Positions 15,509 to 24,090 of a stretch of 28,066 nucleotides of DNA are shown here, piece by piece. The stretch is taken from positions 1-28,066 of the forward strand of contig JASCIV010000262.1 in NCBI GenBank assembly GCA_030374735.1, given 5' to 3'. The notes under the pieces were generated by a model. It ran no database searches, had not been told where the DNA came from, and worked only from the letters and a program-made list of their open reading frames with translations. The number at the start of each line of letters is the position of its first letter. Position 1 is the stretch's first letter. The stretch is from Gracilaria caudata (taxonomy: Eukaryota; Rhodophyta; Florideophyceae; Gracilariales; Gracilariaceae). Position numbers and translations under genes: made by a program.

Positions 15509-17302
15509 ATAGAATCTATCTCATTTGGAATAGATCCAAAACGCGTGATTATGGCCCTTGCAGCTGTTTCAAAATTTCGTTCCGGCTTCCACATGAGCTG
15601 AAAGACGTTCCAGAGATCAAGATCTAGACATGATAGCTCGGGATGAAGCATAAAATCAGCGGCCCTTGAACAAATTGCTGACACATTATCAACCTCGAAT
15701 TCCTCCTCTGTGCCTAAACTTGACTTGGTCTCGTCTTGAACCAACCGCCTTTCCAGATATACTGGCCTGGAGTGCATGTGATCGGCACCTCGAGCTCCCA
15801 AGACAGAGCTCAAGTAATGCATGCCCTTGCCATTACTTGTTCGCAATTCGTTAGAACTCTTCTCTTGACAGATTCGAAGTGCTCGGTCGAGCAGAGGCCG
15901 CTAAAATTCTTGTCCTTCTGTGAACGAAAAGTGTTTCGAAACTGCGAAGAAAACGCGAAAGTTACGATGAGGAGTCGTGTACAAAGGTGATCCACCTTCC
16001 TCCGATGGAGCTTCGGCTAGCAATACGCAGGGCGTTTGCTGTGGAGCAGGTTTCTTAACTAAGTCTTCAGGAGACAACGCGTTTAAATAGAAGATTAAGG
16101 CGATTCAATACAGCTGGAGGACACATCTCGGCGCGTTGAACGAAGATCCATTCCCCGTGTTCAACAGCCTTCAAAAGCTCACTTTTTCTCCACTCATGGC
16201 AAGTGAGTTTCCAAATTGCTGTCCAGAAACCATTCTCCATACTTCAGCATTATGCGACGCCATGTTATCTAGAGTCACCATAGCAGCCTCATTGCTTTGC
16301 AACAAAAAACGTGCGTCCCGAACAAAAGCATCGGCCTCCAAGGCGAACTATGTCACCGACCTTTTGTAAGTGTTGCGAGGCACGTCAATGTGGTCTGCGG
16401 ATCTGTGACATATTGCATTCATCGAACGATAGCGATATTTGTGCTCGCACTACCAAACCTGACCGCATACCTGTTTAACCAAAGTATCGATCCAGACCCA
16501 CAGAGGATCCGACCATTACACGAAGAAGCTCTTCAGCCATTACCGTGTCTTGTAACATATACTGAGCTTCACCGTGTTGAGAGTACCCGCCAATCAAGGT
16601 TTCAGCATCTACAAGGGAAGCTACGTGAAAGGTTCTGATCTTCTTCCTACATGCCATACCAACAAACTGGACCAATCTCTTTCCATCTTCATCAGCAGAA
16701 ATGTTCGTACCGGATAGTAACACAACCAGCCATCTTTCTTGTACCGCTATCGCCATTGTCTGCAGTGGTCGAAGCAGTGAGCTATGTAATACTCCACTGA
16801 GCGGTTCTCAGGTCCTAAAGAAGTATGTATTACCGATTTGGTCCAAGTACCCCAATGGATTTATCCACAGCTTTCAAAGACGCCGCTCGAGCTTCGCCGT
16901 GCCAGTCAAAGCCAAAGAATTCCTTGTACATTTCCTCTGCCACTTCACGCATTTTTCCTTCTATCAGGCCTTGCAGCACTGAGACATAAACTGACATGCG
17001 GATGTACTCCTTCGACTCAAGGAGAGTTTTATCAGAGTCTAAGTCTTGAGATCGAAACGAGCGCGTGCTACAAAGCACATCACACCATCTCAGAGAATCT
17101 CTGAGGGTGAAATCTGTTAGGCTCTCAGATGCGATTTGATCGTCTTCTCTCATCAGAGCCAAGGCCTTCACAATATTTTTCGACACGTAGTCTGGACTCC
17201 TATCGTACATGAAGACGGTTCGAGGGTGATCCAAAACCGAATTTAGACCTTCCAGAAGAACTGGTGAGGCAAGGTTAAGTTCATCCAACAAAAGCCATGA
17301 GC
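15505..17302 (-). pseudogene. Midasin (MDN1/REA1) AAA4-AAA5 fragment, broken
   Basis: Midasin is the giant dynein-related AAA+ ATPase that remodels pre-60S ribosomes. The fragment opens with a Walker B of the AAA4 type (GSWLLLDELNLASPVLLEGL, 17302-17240). The sensor and arginine-finger part of AAA4 is missing, and the sequence jumps to the helical lid (DFTLRDSLRWCDVL). A 37-bp intron-like gap (16797-16833) leads to the next module (SSLLRPLQTMAIAVQERW, then LVVLLSGTN.SADEDGKRL, a P-loop that no longer reads GxxxxGKT). Its Walker B region reads EHGEWIFVQRAEMCPPAVLNRL, with the Asp-Glu pair lost. Lesions: TAA at 16475-16477, a frameshift in an A5 run at about 16183-16187, another frameshift near 16075 and TAG at 15901-15903. 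The P-loop of AAA4 and everything upstream are absent because PEX13 occupies that DNA. An intact midasin must lie elsewhere. A rapidly evolving spliced paralogue is the less likely alternative. Confidence 0.7.
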
Positions 17303-17341
17303 CTTGCAAAACAATGTTAAGAGTTAAGAATATTCTATCCG

Positions 17342-18184
17342 TCACAAACTTGAGCCATCTGCAGAGACGAATGGTTGGCTTTCTGGAACAGATTCTTCTT
17401 CTCTTTTCCTTCTGTACTCTTCGAGTGCCAGCTCAAGAGGGTCGTCTTCTGGTACCAAACCCAGGATTCTGAGGACCAAGGCGACCGGAGAAAATCTTCC
17501 TGCGAGTGGTGACATAAAGAATAGGCATAACAGTTTCCAAACGCTTGCGGCTCTACGCAGTACTCTTGCAATGTAAGCAACCGGACCTGTCTTAACAGCC
17601 AGCCACATTGTGGCCTCGTGCTTGAAGGCACTTAAGCTATATCCCAAGCCGAACAAAGCGTCGAATAGCATGTGAAGATTGCGAAGTATGTCTTCTACCA
17701 TTGAGGATACCCTTGCAAATCTCGCCATTGCGTCGTGCATGCCTGTCATAACCATCTCCGACGTTTGCCGAGCGCCGTCAAGTACCTGTCCCGCCGAAAC
17801 CTGCTGACGACTGCCAAAGTTGTAGGTAGGATTCCCTGTGAAATTCCCGCCGTAACCACCAAACGCAGAACCATAACCACTACCATAGGATCCAAACCCA
17901 CCCCCGTATCCGCCAAAGTAAGAACCACCATAGTTAGTATTGTACGGAGCGAAGTATGGGTTGGAATACGCTCCGCCGTATGATTGATACGGAAAAGTAC
18001 TCGCTTGAGGGTCGGGGAACGAATTGGTCGGAGCCTCAGTTGCTAGTCTAGAGTTCTGATTTGCCTGTGTTGCTCTTGTCCCACTTCCGGCACCAGAAGC
18101 ATTACCTCGCGGAGGAGAAGAAAGAGCTCCTTCGTTGTTCGCACCCGCCTCAGCCAATGTGGCTGCGTGGGAGCCTCCGCTCAT
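17342..18184 (-). CDS. PEX13: Peroxin 13, peroxisomal import docking protein
   Basis: Complete 280-residue protein of the Pex13 N-terminal family. Pex13 sits in the peroxisomal membrane with Pex14 and forms the docking site and FG/YG-type pore for cargo-loaded Pex5. Residues 1-65 are Gly/Ala/Asn/Pro-rich. Residues 66-125 are a Tyr-Gly repeat (GGYGGGFGSYGSGYGSAFGG), the YG domain described for Pex13. Residues 145-245 are the conserved membrane part: an amphipathic helix MARFARVSSMVEDILRNLHM, then FDALFGLGYSLSAFKH and VWKLLCLFFMSPLAGRFSPV. A charged tail follows (LALEEYRRKREEE). There is no SH3 domain, as in plant and algal forms and unlike fungi and animals; the length fits that group. It has no intron. 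The stop codon lies only 40 bases before the midasin relic on the same strand. Confidence 0.85.
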   Translation of the reverse strand: MSGGSHAATLAEAGANNEGALSSPPRGNASGAGSGTRATQANQNSRLATEAPTNSFPDPQASTFPYQSYGGAYSNPYFAPYNTNYGGSYFGGYGGGFGSYGSGYGSAFGGYGGNFTGNPTYNFGSRQQVSAGQVLDGARQTSEMVMTGMHDAMARFARVSSMVEDILRNLHMLFDALFGLGYSLSAFKHEATMWLAVKTGPVAYIARVLRRAASVWKLLCLFFMSPLAGRFSPVALVLRILGLVPEDDPLELALEEYRRKREEESVPESQPFVSADGSSL

Positions 18185-18920
18185 CTTGGCTGGCTATAGA
18201 TACACCCGCGTCCGTTATGTGGCTGTCAGAAATATGGAATATTTGTGGCGGAAGAGAGCGCAAGGAATAAGTTGCGAACGAGCGAGTCCCAGGAGACCAC
18301 TGGGTATCTCTACTTTCGGCGGTCAAACGGATAAGAGAGAAACGTCGAGAGTGAAATTGGCTTTTTGGTGTTCGTAGGAAACCTGTTTCTGATCGCCAGT
18401 GCGTGGCGGTCTTTTGCTCCAATTCGTTCAGAGCACTAAACGACGTGGTAAAACGTTCCCTGCGCTGTTTGCGTTGAACACTTGAAACTTCGAACGATGA
18501 CAATTGCGACTTGCGAGTGGCATCTTGCGAGGTTGCGTGAAAGCATCCAAAACAAAATGGCGAGCTGTACATTTGCTAATTTGTTTTCAGCGAGACATTT
18601 TGTTATTGGTGCCATGTCACGGCAGCCATCGCCACTCTGTCGTAGACCTTGCCAGTCGCAGGCTGCCAGCTTTGCATGTTTGGTACTGTACCAGTCTACA
18701 CCGGACATGTAGCACAGTGGTTTTGAGGTAAGACACTCTTCCACTTTCAATATCATTTGAGTGCAAATCCTTGCAACTCGATAGCGAGCTCGAGTTGTGA
18801 TCCCAAGTGTCCACTGAAAGTGGTTCTTGATTTCAAGAGCTATCAAAGGAAACAATTTAGCCTACCGAGCAGGACAGAAAAGCAAGAAGCAAGGCAGATC
18901 GCAGAAGTCGAGTTTTCAAA
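18185..18920. other. Divergent intergenic region PEX13 / PTPS-like gene
   Basis: Promoter region shared by two divergent genes. Only short, motif-free frames were found on both strands. A stretch at about 18690-18775 (AGCACAGTGGT ... GCAAATCC) resembles tRNA A and B boxes but does not fold, see rejected items. Confidence 0.5.
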
Positions 18921-19425
18921 ATGGGCTATTCGTTGTGCGTTAGAGATTCAATGATGATAGCTCATTCGTTTACCGGGAAGGAGTTTGGCCCGGCCCAGAA
19001 GGTATGTCACATAGTATTCATTCGCGGACATAATTCATGCCCACAAGCGAGTTAAACGTGATCGAAGGAAGCTGAAGCTAACCAATGGAGCAATGCGATG
19101 GTGGTCGCTCACAAAACAGATGCACGGCGCGACATACATAGTGGATTGCGAGTTCATTACCGACAAGTTAGAGAAGCATCTCAACTGGGTGGTAGACATA
19201 GGTGAAGCAAGCACTGTATTGAAAGAGGTTTTGTCCGAGTTCAACTACAAGAATCTGGACGAATTGGACCAGTTCAAGGAGCAAAACACGACGACAGAGT
19301 TCATGTGTAGACAAGTGTTTGACCGCGTCGCAGATCGATTCAGGGGTAGATTCGTGGGTGCGATTCGAATCAAAATGGAGGAATCGCACGTGGCGTGGGC
19401 AAGCTATACCGGTGTGGTAGAATGA
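18921..19425 (+). CDS. PTPS/QueD-fold protein (6-pyruvoyl-tetrahydropterin synthase family), two exons
   Basis: Exons 18921-19001 and 19120-19425, 128 residues. The 118-bp intron starts GTATGT, has a CTAAC branch site and ends AACAG, between codons. After splicing the N-terminus reads SLCVRDSMMIAHSFTGKEFG, then PAQK joined to MHGATYIVD. This matches a bacterial branch of the PTPS/6-carboxytetrahydropterin synthase family known for VRDH.MIAHSF, LHGAT, NYRNLD, NTTTE and ESHVAWASY. All five blocks are present here (NYKNLDEL, NTTTEFMCRQVFDRV, EESHVAWASY). Against classical PTPS, the zinc motif HxH is H-G-A (only His15 and His29 remain), the catalytic Cys is missing and the catalytic Asp-His of LDHKNLD is replaced by Asn-Tyr. 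Fold and binding of a pterin-like ligand are likely; normal PTPS chemistry is doubtful. The family resembles bacterial genes, so ancient transfer with later intron gain is possible. Confidence 0.85.
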
Positions 19426-19654
19426 CGTGCGTTTTTAATCAGGTTCAGATACATACACTCTCGCCAACATAGCGTCGACCACAACCTTTGCACCCATCGA
19501 ATCGACGTCGGAAGCTGCGATCGAAAATAGTGATCAACGAGTTCACAACACGTCGATGAGTTATTGATTGACAGAGATACTACTCACTGGTCATAGATGT
19601 GCACCGCAACATGATTCGTTAAGAGTGCATGATCAGAGCTGAAAAAGAGATAGA

Positions 19655-20086
19655 TTACTCATCGCCGCCATCCTTGTTCTCCTTCAAGTACTCCAACAGG
19701 AACTCATAACCAGGAGAACTTTCTCCAAACTCCTTAATGACACAGCTAGTGGTACCAACGACCTTGGTAGCATTACCCTCCTCATCAATCTTACAGAGTC
19801 CAGCCCACTCTCCCAGCTGCTTCTTATCCGGCACGCGCACAAGCGCCACCTCGTGCGCTGCGCAAAGCGCCTCGATAAGGCGGGTGTAACGAGGCTCGTC
19901 ACAGTCGGAGGCAAGAATGCACAACTGAGCCTGACCACGATCCAAAGCCTTGGCAACTTCGTTCAAGCCACGCACCAGGCCGTCGTGAACAAGAGACTTC
20001 TTGAGCACTTCCTGCAGCGCTTTGAGGATGTCCATTTCTCCGACATCCTCGGGAACGGCGTCGACTGGAACGTCACCGTCAGACAT
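19655..20086 (-). CDS. RPS12: 40S ribosomal protein eS12
   Basis: Complete 143-residue single-exon gene. eS12 is a eukaryote-specific small-subunit protein of the L7Ae/L30e/S12e family that sits on the beak of the 40S subunit. The acidic N-terminus (MSDGDVPVDAVPEDVGEMD) leads into the L7Ae-type fold: ALQEVLKKSLVHDGLVRGLN, EVAKALDRGQAQLCILASDC, RYTRLIEALCAAHEVALVRV, then KKQLGEWAGLCKIDEEGNAT and VVGTTSCVIKEFGE. These are the canonical eS12 blocks, in order and of normal length. The C-terminus is acidic/Lys-rich (YLKENKDGGDE). It lies convergent to the PTPS-like gene, with 229 bp between stops. Confidence 0.97.
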   Translation of the reverse strand: MSDGDVPVDAVPEDVGEMDILKALQEVLKKSLVHDGLVRGLNEVAKALDRGQAQLCILASDCDEPRYTRLIEALCAAHEVALVRVPDKKQLGEWAGLCKIDEEGNATKVVGTTSCVIKEFGESSPGYEFLLEYLKENKDGGDE

Positions 20087-20393
20087 GATGATTCAGAGGC
20101 GTTTGCTTTCGGAGAGTGCGAACAAAAAAAAAGGTTGTCACCGAGCGCGGTTCCTCCAACCTGAAGAGCTGTTTCACGAGCACAGCATGGACGGGGCGAA
20201 GGGGAGCGCGCTGCTCATGGGCATCGTGGCACGAGGGTGCTCGCACTTGTCCATCGGTGGGGACGCAATGCGCCGGCGCGGTCGCCGTCGGCGGACCGCA
20301 ACGTGTGCACGCTGGCACTCACGAGCATGACAGCAACCCTTTACAGAAGCTACAAGCACTTTCGATCTACAGTGAGTACGAGATTGTCGCGCG
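20087..20393. other. Promoter region of eS12, GC-rich
   Basis: Lies between the eS12 start and the lipase stop, both on the minus strand, so it holds the eS12 promoter and the lipase 3' end. A short plus-strand frame (ATG 20187, MDGAKGSALLMGIVARG) is the only item noted. It has no recognisable family and is probably chance. An A9 run lies at about 20126-20134, close to the eS12 start. Confidence 0.4.
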
Positions 20394-21485
20394 TCACAGG
20401 CGGCGAGACGCCCACGAGACCATGTCCTCCATCACCATGTCCCTCTTCTCCGCCAGCAGGTCATGCACACTGCCGTCATACAAGCGCACAGTCTTATCAC
20501 GACTTCCAATTCGGTCATGAAAGTCAATCGTTCCCTTCGCATTCGTGACGCGGTCCATTCTAGAATGCGCCACGAACACCGGCACTCGGAATCGTTCCGC
20601 CTCGCTCATGATTTTCTCACAGCTCTTCAGAACCTCGTATCCGACGCGCGCGCGCACGGGACTGCGGACAACCAACGGGTCGTCTCGGACGTCATAGCCA
20701 TCTTGATCGGTCTTCTTCGCACGCCGTCGCCTGCGGTCAAACTTGAGACGTTGCACCGGCAGCAACGGCGCAAGCGTGCCAATCAACGGCGCAAACAGTT
20801 TCAAAATCGGTTTCGGGTACACGCGAACTGCGGGCGCCGTGAGCATGACGCCTCTAAACGTGCCGCACGGCGCGTCTCTGGCCAGGTGAATTGCCACGGC
20901 ACCGCCCAACGAATGCGCCAGTATGAAGCTGGGAAGCGAGCCCAGTCGTCGCGGTAGTCGTTGTTTGGCGTGTTGAATGGTGTGTCGCGCATCATCCACG
21001 TAATGTTGCATGGACGAAGTATACGCTCTGTACCCATCGGAACGTCCATGACCATGGAAATCATGCGCGATCACCACGTAGCCCGCCTGCACCCACGCCC
21101 TTGCCACACGCGTATACTTGTTGGAATGATCATTCAAGCCGTGTATGATGTAAATAATACCTCGTTCTCTTCTTCTCGGTGCCCACAGACGACGCCACCA
21201 CGACCGACTCTGTTGATGTGGTCTCCAGGTCTGCACGAAAATTCGTTGTCCGCGCGAATTCAACACATAGTACGCATTATGATCAGCCCACTCGTCCACG
21301 CGCCAACCCACAGTCGCATGGCGCGCGTGCGCACGAGGCTGTGGAAGAGGACAAGCCAACACACCCGGCGGCGGCGAAGGTCGAGTAGCAACCGGTGTGG
21401 GTAACAACGGCTGCGTGAAAGACGGTGCCCGTCCAGAAGGAACGCGATGTCCCGTGGGAAACAACCAACTAAGCGCCGCCTCCAT
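20394..21485 (-). CDS. Monoacylglycerol lipase-like hydrolase (Hydrolase_4 / S33 type)
   Basis: A 363-residue protein; the frame is open to 21536 but has only GTG there, and the first ATG is at 21485. Family: alpha/beta hydrolases of the monoglyceride lipase/lysophospholipase group, which release a fatty acid from monoacylglycerols or lysophospholipids. Seen in order: oxyanion motif GIIYIIHGLNDHSNKY (His115-Gly116), AHDFHGHGRSDGYRAY (the HGxGxSDG block typical of this group), the nucleophile elbow ILAHSLGGAVA (Ser192), GVMLTAPAV, a basic cap-region insert (FDRRRRRAKK), VFVAHSRMDRVTN (Asp311) and YDGSVHDLLAE (His341). The complete triad and the D-G-S-x-H-D-L-L ending are diagnostic. The N-terminal ~60 residues are Pro-rich and may be targeting sequence. 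It is divergent from the nucleotidyltransferase-JmjC gene. Confidence 0.92.
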   Translation of the reverse strand: MEAALSWLFPTGHRVPSGRAPSFTQPLLPTPVATRPSPPPGVLACPLPQPRAHARHATVGWRVDEWADHNAYYVLNSRGQRIFVQTWRPHQQSRSWWRRLWAPRRRERGIIYIIHGLNDHSNKYTRVARAWVQAGYVVIAHDFHGHGRSDGYRAYTSSMQHYVDDARHTIQHAKQRLPRRLGSLPSFILAHSLGGAVAIHLARDAPCGTFRGVMLTAPAVRVYPKPILKLFAPLIGTLAPLLPVQRLKFDRRRRRAKKTDQDGYDVRDDPLVVRSPVRARVGYEVLKSCEKIMSEAERFRVPVFVAHSRMDRVTNAKGTIDFHDRIGSRDKTVRLYDGSVHDLLAEKRDMVMEDMVSWASRRL

Positions 21486-21913
21486 GACAAGCTTCTTCTC
21501 CGCGCGCGCGACGCCCTCGCGACGCCTCGCCACCACAGCGCCGAAACGAACGAAACGCGCTCGCGGGGGCCACGGCGGCGCTTTGTACGCTTGTATGTGG
21601 CGGTCGAGCGCGTCGAGCTGCGCGCCACAGTTGGGCGCTCACAGTGGCTAACTCATCTCCCCTCACGCGCTGGGCTGTGTTCCCGTTTTGGGAAGTTGCG
21701 GCGCGAATGCGCCCGCCGTGGCGGCGGAGTGTTGCGTCGACGCGACGTTTTGGGCCAATGGAAACGCGCGATCTGTTGGATTTGGTGCGACGATACCGCC
21801 TTGTACTGGCACGTGTGCGCCGCACACGTGTGCGCGGTGAGCGCTCAGCGATCTCCGCGCTTCGCTGATGACAGAGACGTGACGCTGCGGCGAAGGTCGG
21901 TACGATCGATTCG
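21486..21913. other. Bidirectional GC-rich intergenic region
   Basis: 428 bases between two divergent ATGs. It is rich in CGCG and reads through in several frames without motifs, and no TATA box is evident. It probably contains both promoters; the GC-rich character continues into the first ~120 bases of the gene on the right. Confidence 0.5.
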
Positions 21914-23890
21914 ATGTGCGCCACGGCGTTCCTCGTTCCGTCCGTCGCTTTGCTGCGTCCGCCACCGCTGCGGCGTCGTCATGGCCCAGTCGCGCGCAAT
22001 GAACGACGTGTCTGCGTTTTCAAATGTGTGGCGTCGACGTTTGAGCAAGCCGTTCGCAACGGGTATGTCGCACACTTTGGAAGAACTCTACACATCAAGT
22101 CCGACCTCTCCGTAGTGGAAAGTGAGAGCCTCAGTATTCCGCACCATTTTCTTCCACATTTGCAGCGTATAAGCACCTCAATTGTTCATTCTCTGCCACA
22201 GCAGCATGTCCTGGCCGTGTATGTTCGCGGATCGATTACAACGGCTCACTTTTTCGAAGACGGCAGATCGGATTTAGATCTGGTTGTCGTCACGAAGCAC
22301 ACACTTTCGCTCCCCGCACGCACAGCATTAAAGAGACGCATAAAGGCTATAGCTGCACAATGGAAACCTTCCGTTCCCGTCGATTTGAGATGTGTACAAT
22401 CTTCTTCCATTTCTCCCAGCCTGGCAGTCATTCTCCGCTACTACTCACTACCCTTGTATACATCATCTCAATGTGACCCCGTTCCAGATCATCCAAATCT
22501 CAACTTTATCAGCGCTGCGATCAACATCAGAGACGATCAACGAAAGTGCATGGCACTGTTTGCTCAGTCAAATCAGCGCAACAACTTCACGCCTCTAGCA
22601 CTTCAGGCTGTGCAGTGGTTATGCAAGCGATGTCTGCGATCTCTTACAGAACTTGCAGTCTCGAAAACAAGAACGCATGCTCGAGATTTGGTACCTTGTT
22701 TCAAGCTTTGTTGTAGCGCGTATCCCGAACACACTCGTCTGCTCTTGACTGCCTTACAGCTCGCGTGCGCCCATCAAAGCAATGAATTTGTTGGTTTGGG
22801 TCATCAACACATTCTTCAAGTCGGCCTGCACACTGTTCAAGACCTCGTAGAGTTGGTGGAACACGTTTTCTTAACACACATGTATGGTTCCACAACGCAT
22901 TCACCCACCTTGAATGATTTGCAAAACCCGATTGTGAGACCACCTTTACGGAACCGAGTACTCCAAGTGACGGAGCAAGCCCTTTCTGCCTTTCTCTTCC
23001 AAATAAAGAAATCGCCGAACGGTTATACCCCGTTTGCTAGATACACGTTACCGAAAACGTCTATTCGACAGTTTGGTCAAGTGGCAGAAAGAGCTGTTGT
23101 GAACAACGTTTCAGCGAATGAACTGGGCCTTTCACACTTTCTCATTGCTTGTGACGAACCGTTTATCGTTCGAGGCGTCATGGATGTTATGGAATCACAC
23201 TCTGTTGTCACAAGTCTGGTACGGAATCACCTGACAGTGTCGTGTCGAATATCACCCACCAATGTGGTAACATTTTGTCGCAGTGAGCATCCATGGATTA
23301 AGGACAACTTATTCACTCCCTCGAGCGTTCTGCATTCTGTTTCAACCACGGAAGCGATTCGACGGCTGCAGAAAGACTGCACTCTAGCACCTCTGGTGTA
23401 CAAGGATTCCGTTCGAGAGCATCTGTACATCCAGACAGATGCATTCACATCCGAGACGTTGTTCGAATTGGAAAGTGTTCAGAATGTGCAAGTGTGTCAA
23501 AAGGAAAGAATATGGATTAGCACGCATGGCACAGTGTCTAGTCTACATTACGACGCATCGCACTCCGCACTTGTTCAGTTGTGCGGAAGCAAAAGAATGC
23601 TTTTCTTTCCTTCGGAGTGCTTAGATAGACTTGGAATATATCCGCTAGGTCACCCTCTTCATCGACGCGCGCGCGTGAACCTTGATCACAGCACGTCCAT
23701 AATCTTCCGACGGTTTTGGGCAGAATGTTCCTCGCTCGCTGTGGAGGCTTGTGTTAGTGCAGGTGATTTAATTGTGTTCCCACCGAATTGGTCGCACTAC
23801 ACCGAGAGCGCTGCTTCAAGAGGAGAGGAGCTTTCTGTTTCGCACACGTTGAGATACACTTGTCGCACGCATTCGCCCATGTCTTCGTAG
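21914..23890 (+). CDS. Nucleotidyltransferase - JmjC/cupin oxygenase fusion, plastid-type presequence
   Basis: Single-exon, 658 residues. Residues 1-40 look like a plastid transit peptide (MCATAFLVPSVALLRPPPLR, then Arg-rich, no acids until Glu30). Residues ~75-165 are a nucleotidyltransferase core of the DNA polymerase-beta superfamily: VRGSITT (Gly106-Ser107), SDLDLVVV (Asp120, Asp122) and the third acidic residue in VPVDLRCV (Asp157), so all three metal ligands are present. Residues ~200-370 are helical (FTPLALQAVQWLCKRCL), like the substrate or cap domain of such enzymes. Residues ~390-650 are a JmjC/Cupin_8 2-oxoglutarate oxygenase: FLIACDEPFIVRGVMD, HxD at His545/Asp547, GSKRMLFFP with Lys560 at the usual 15-residue spacing for 2OG binding, and distal His628 in GDLIVFPPNWSHY. 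Both active sites look intact. Reactions expected from the families are nucleotide transfer and hydroxylation or demethylation. Substrate and plastid location are inference. AATAAA lies 195 bases after the stop. Confidence 0.9.
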   Translation: MCATAFLVPSVALLRPPPLRRRHGPVARNERRVCVFKCVASTFEQAVRNGYVAHFGRTLHIKSDLSVVESESLSIPHHFLPHLQRISTSIVHSLPQQHVLAVYVRGSITTAHFFEDGRSDLDLVVVTKHTLSLPARTALKRRIKAIAAQWKPSVPVDLRCVQSSSISPSLAVILRYYSLPLYTSSQCDPVPDHPNLNFISAAINIRDDQRKCMALFAQSNQRNNFTPLALQAVQWLCKRCLRSLTELAVSKTRTHARDLVPCFKLCCSAYPEHTRLLLTALQLACAHQSNEFVGLGHQHILQVGLHTVQDLVELVEHVFLTHMYGSTTHSPTLNDLQNPIVRPPLRNRVLQVTEQALSAFLFQIKKSPNGYTPFARYTLPKTSIRQFGQVAERAVVNNVSANELGLSHFLIACDEPFIVRGVMDVMESHSVVTSLVRNHLTVSCRISPTNVVTFCRSEHPWIKDNLFTPSSVLHSVSTTEAIRRLQKDCTLAPLVYKDSVREHLYIQTDAFTSETLFELESVQNVQVCQKERIWISTHGTVSSLHYDASHSALVQLCGSKRMLFFPSECLDRLGIYPLGHPLHRRARVNLDHSTSIIFRRFWAECSSLAVEACVSAGDLIVFPPNWSHYTESAASRGEELSVSHTLRYTCRTHSPMSS

Positions 23891-24084
23891 CAAGAGAACT
23901 GATGTTTCAGGGCACGTCAAGATCCACCTTGGCGTTGAAGAACGGCTGCATTACACAAAAGGTGCTGTCGTAGGGATTGAAAACTTGCAGGGAGGCTCGC
24001 GACAAACGTTTGGGGGCCCAGTAGTGGTGAACGTTCAGCCCAGTGGCGTTTCTCAAAGAAAAGAAAGGAGTTGGCGCTTTGGCT

Positions 24085-24090
24085 AATAAA
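24085..24090 (+). promoter_or_regulatory. AATAAA polyadenylation signal
   Basis: AATAAA about 195 bases after the stop of the nucleotidyltransferase-JmjC gene, in its transcription direction. It makes the opposite-strand frame across 23907-24260 (117 codons) less likely to be a gene. Confidence 0.45.

Noticed and set aside
18690..18775. tRNA-like stretch with AGCACAGTGGT and GCAAATCC
   Set aside because: The A- and B-box-like words are there, but the acceptor, anticodon and T stems do not pair.
21447..22115. 222-codon plus frame, Arg-rich
   Set aside because: Runs through the GC-rich bidirectional promoter and overlaps two supported genes out of frame.
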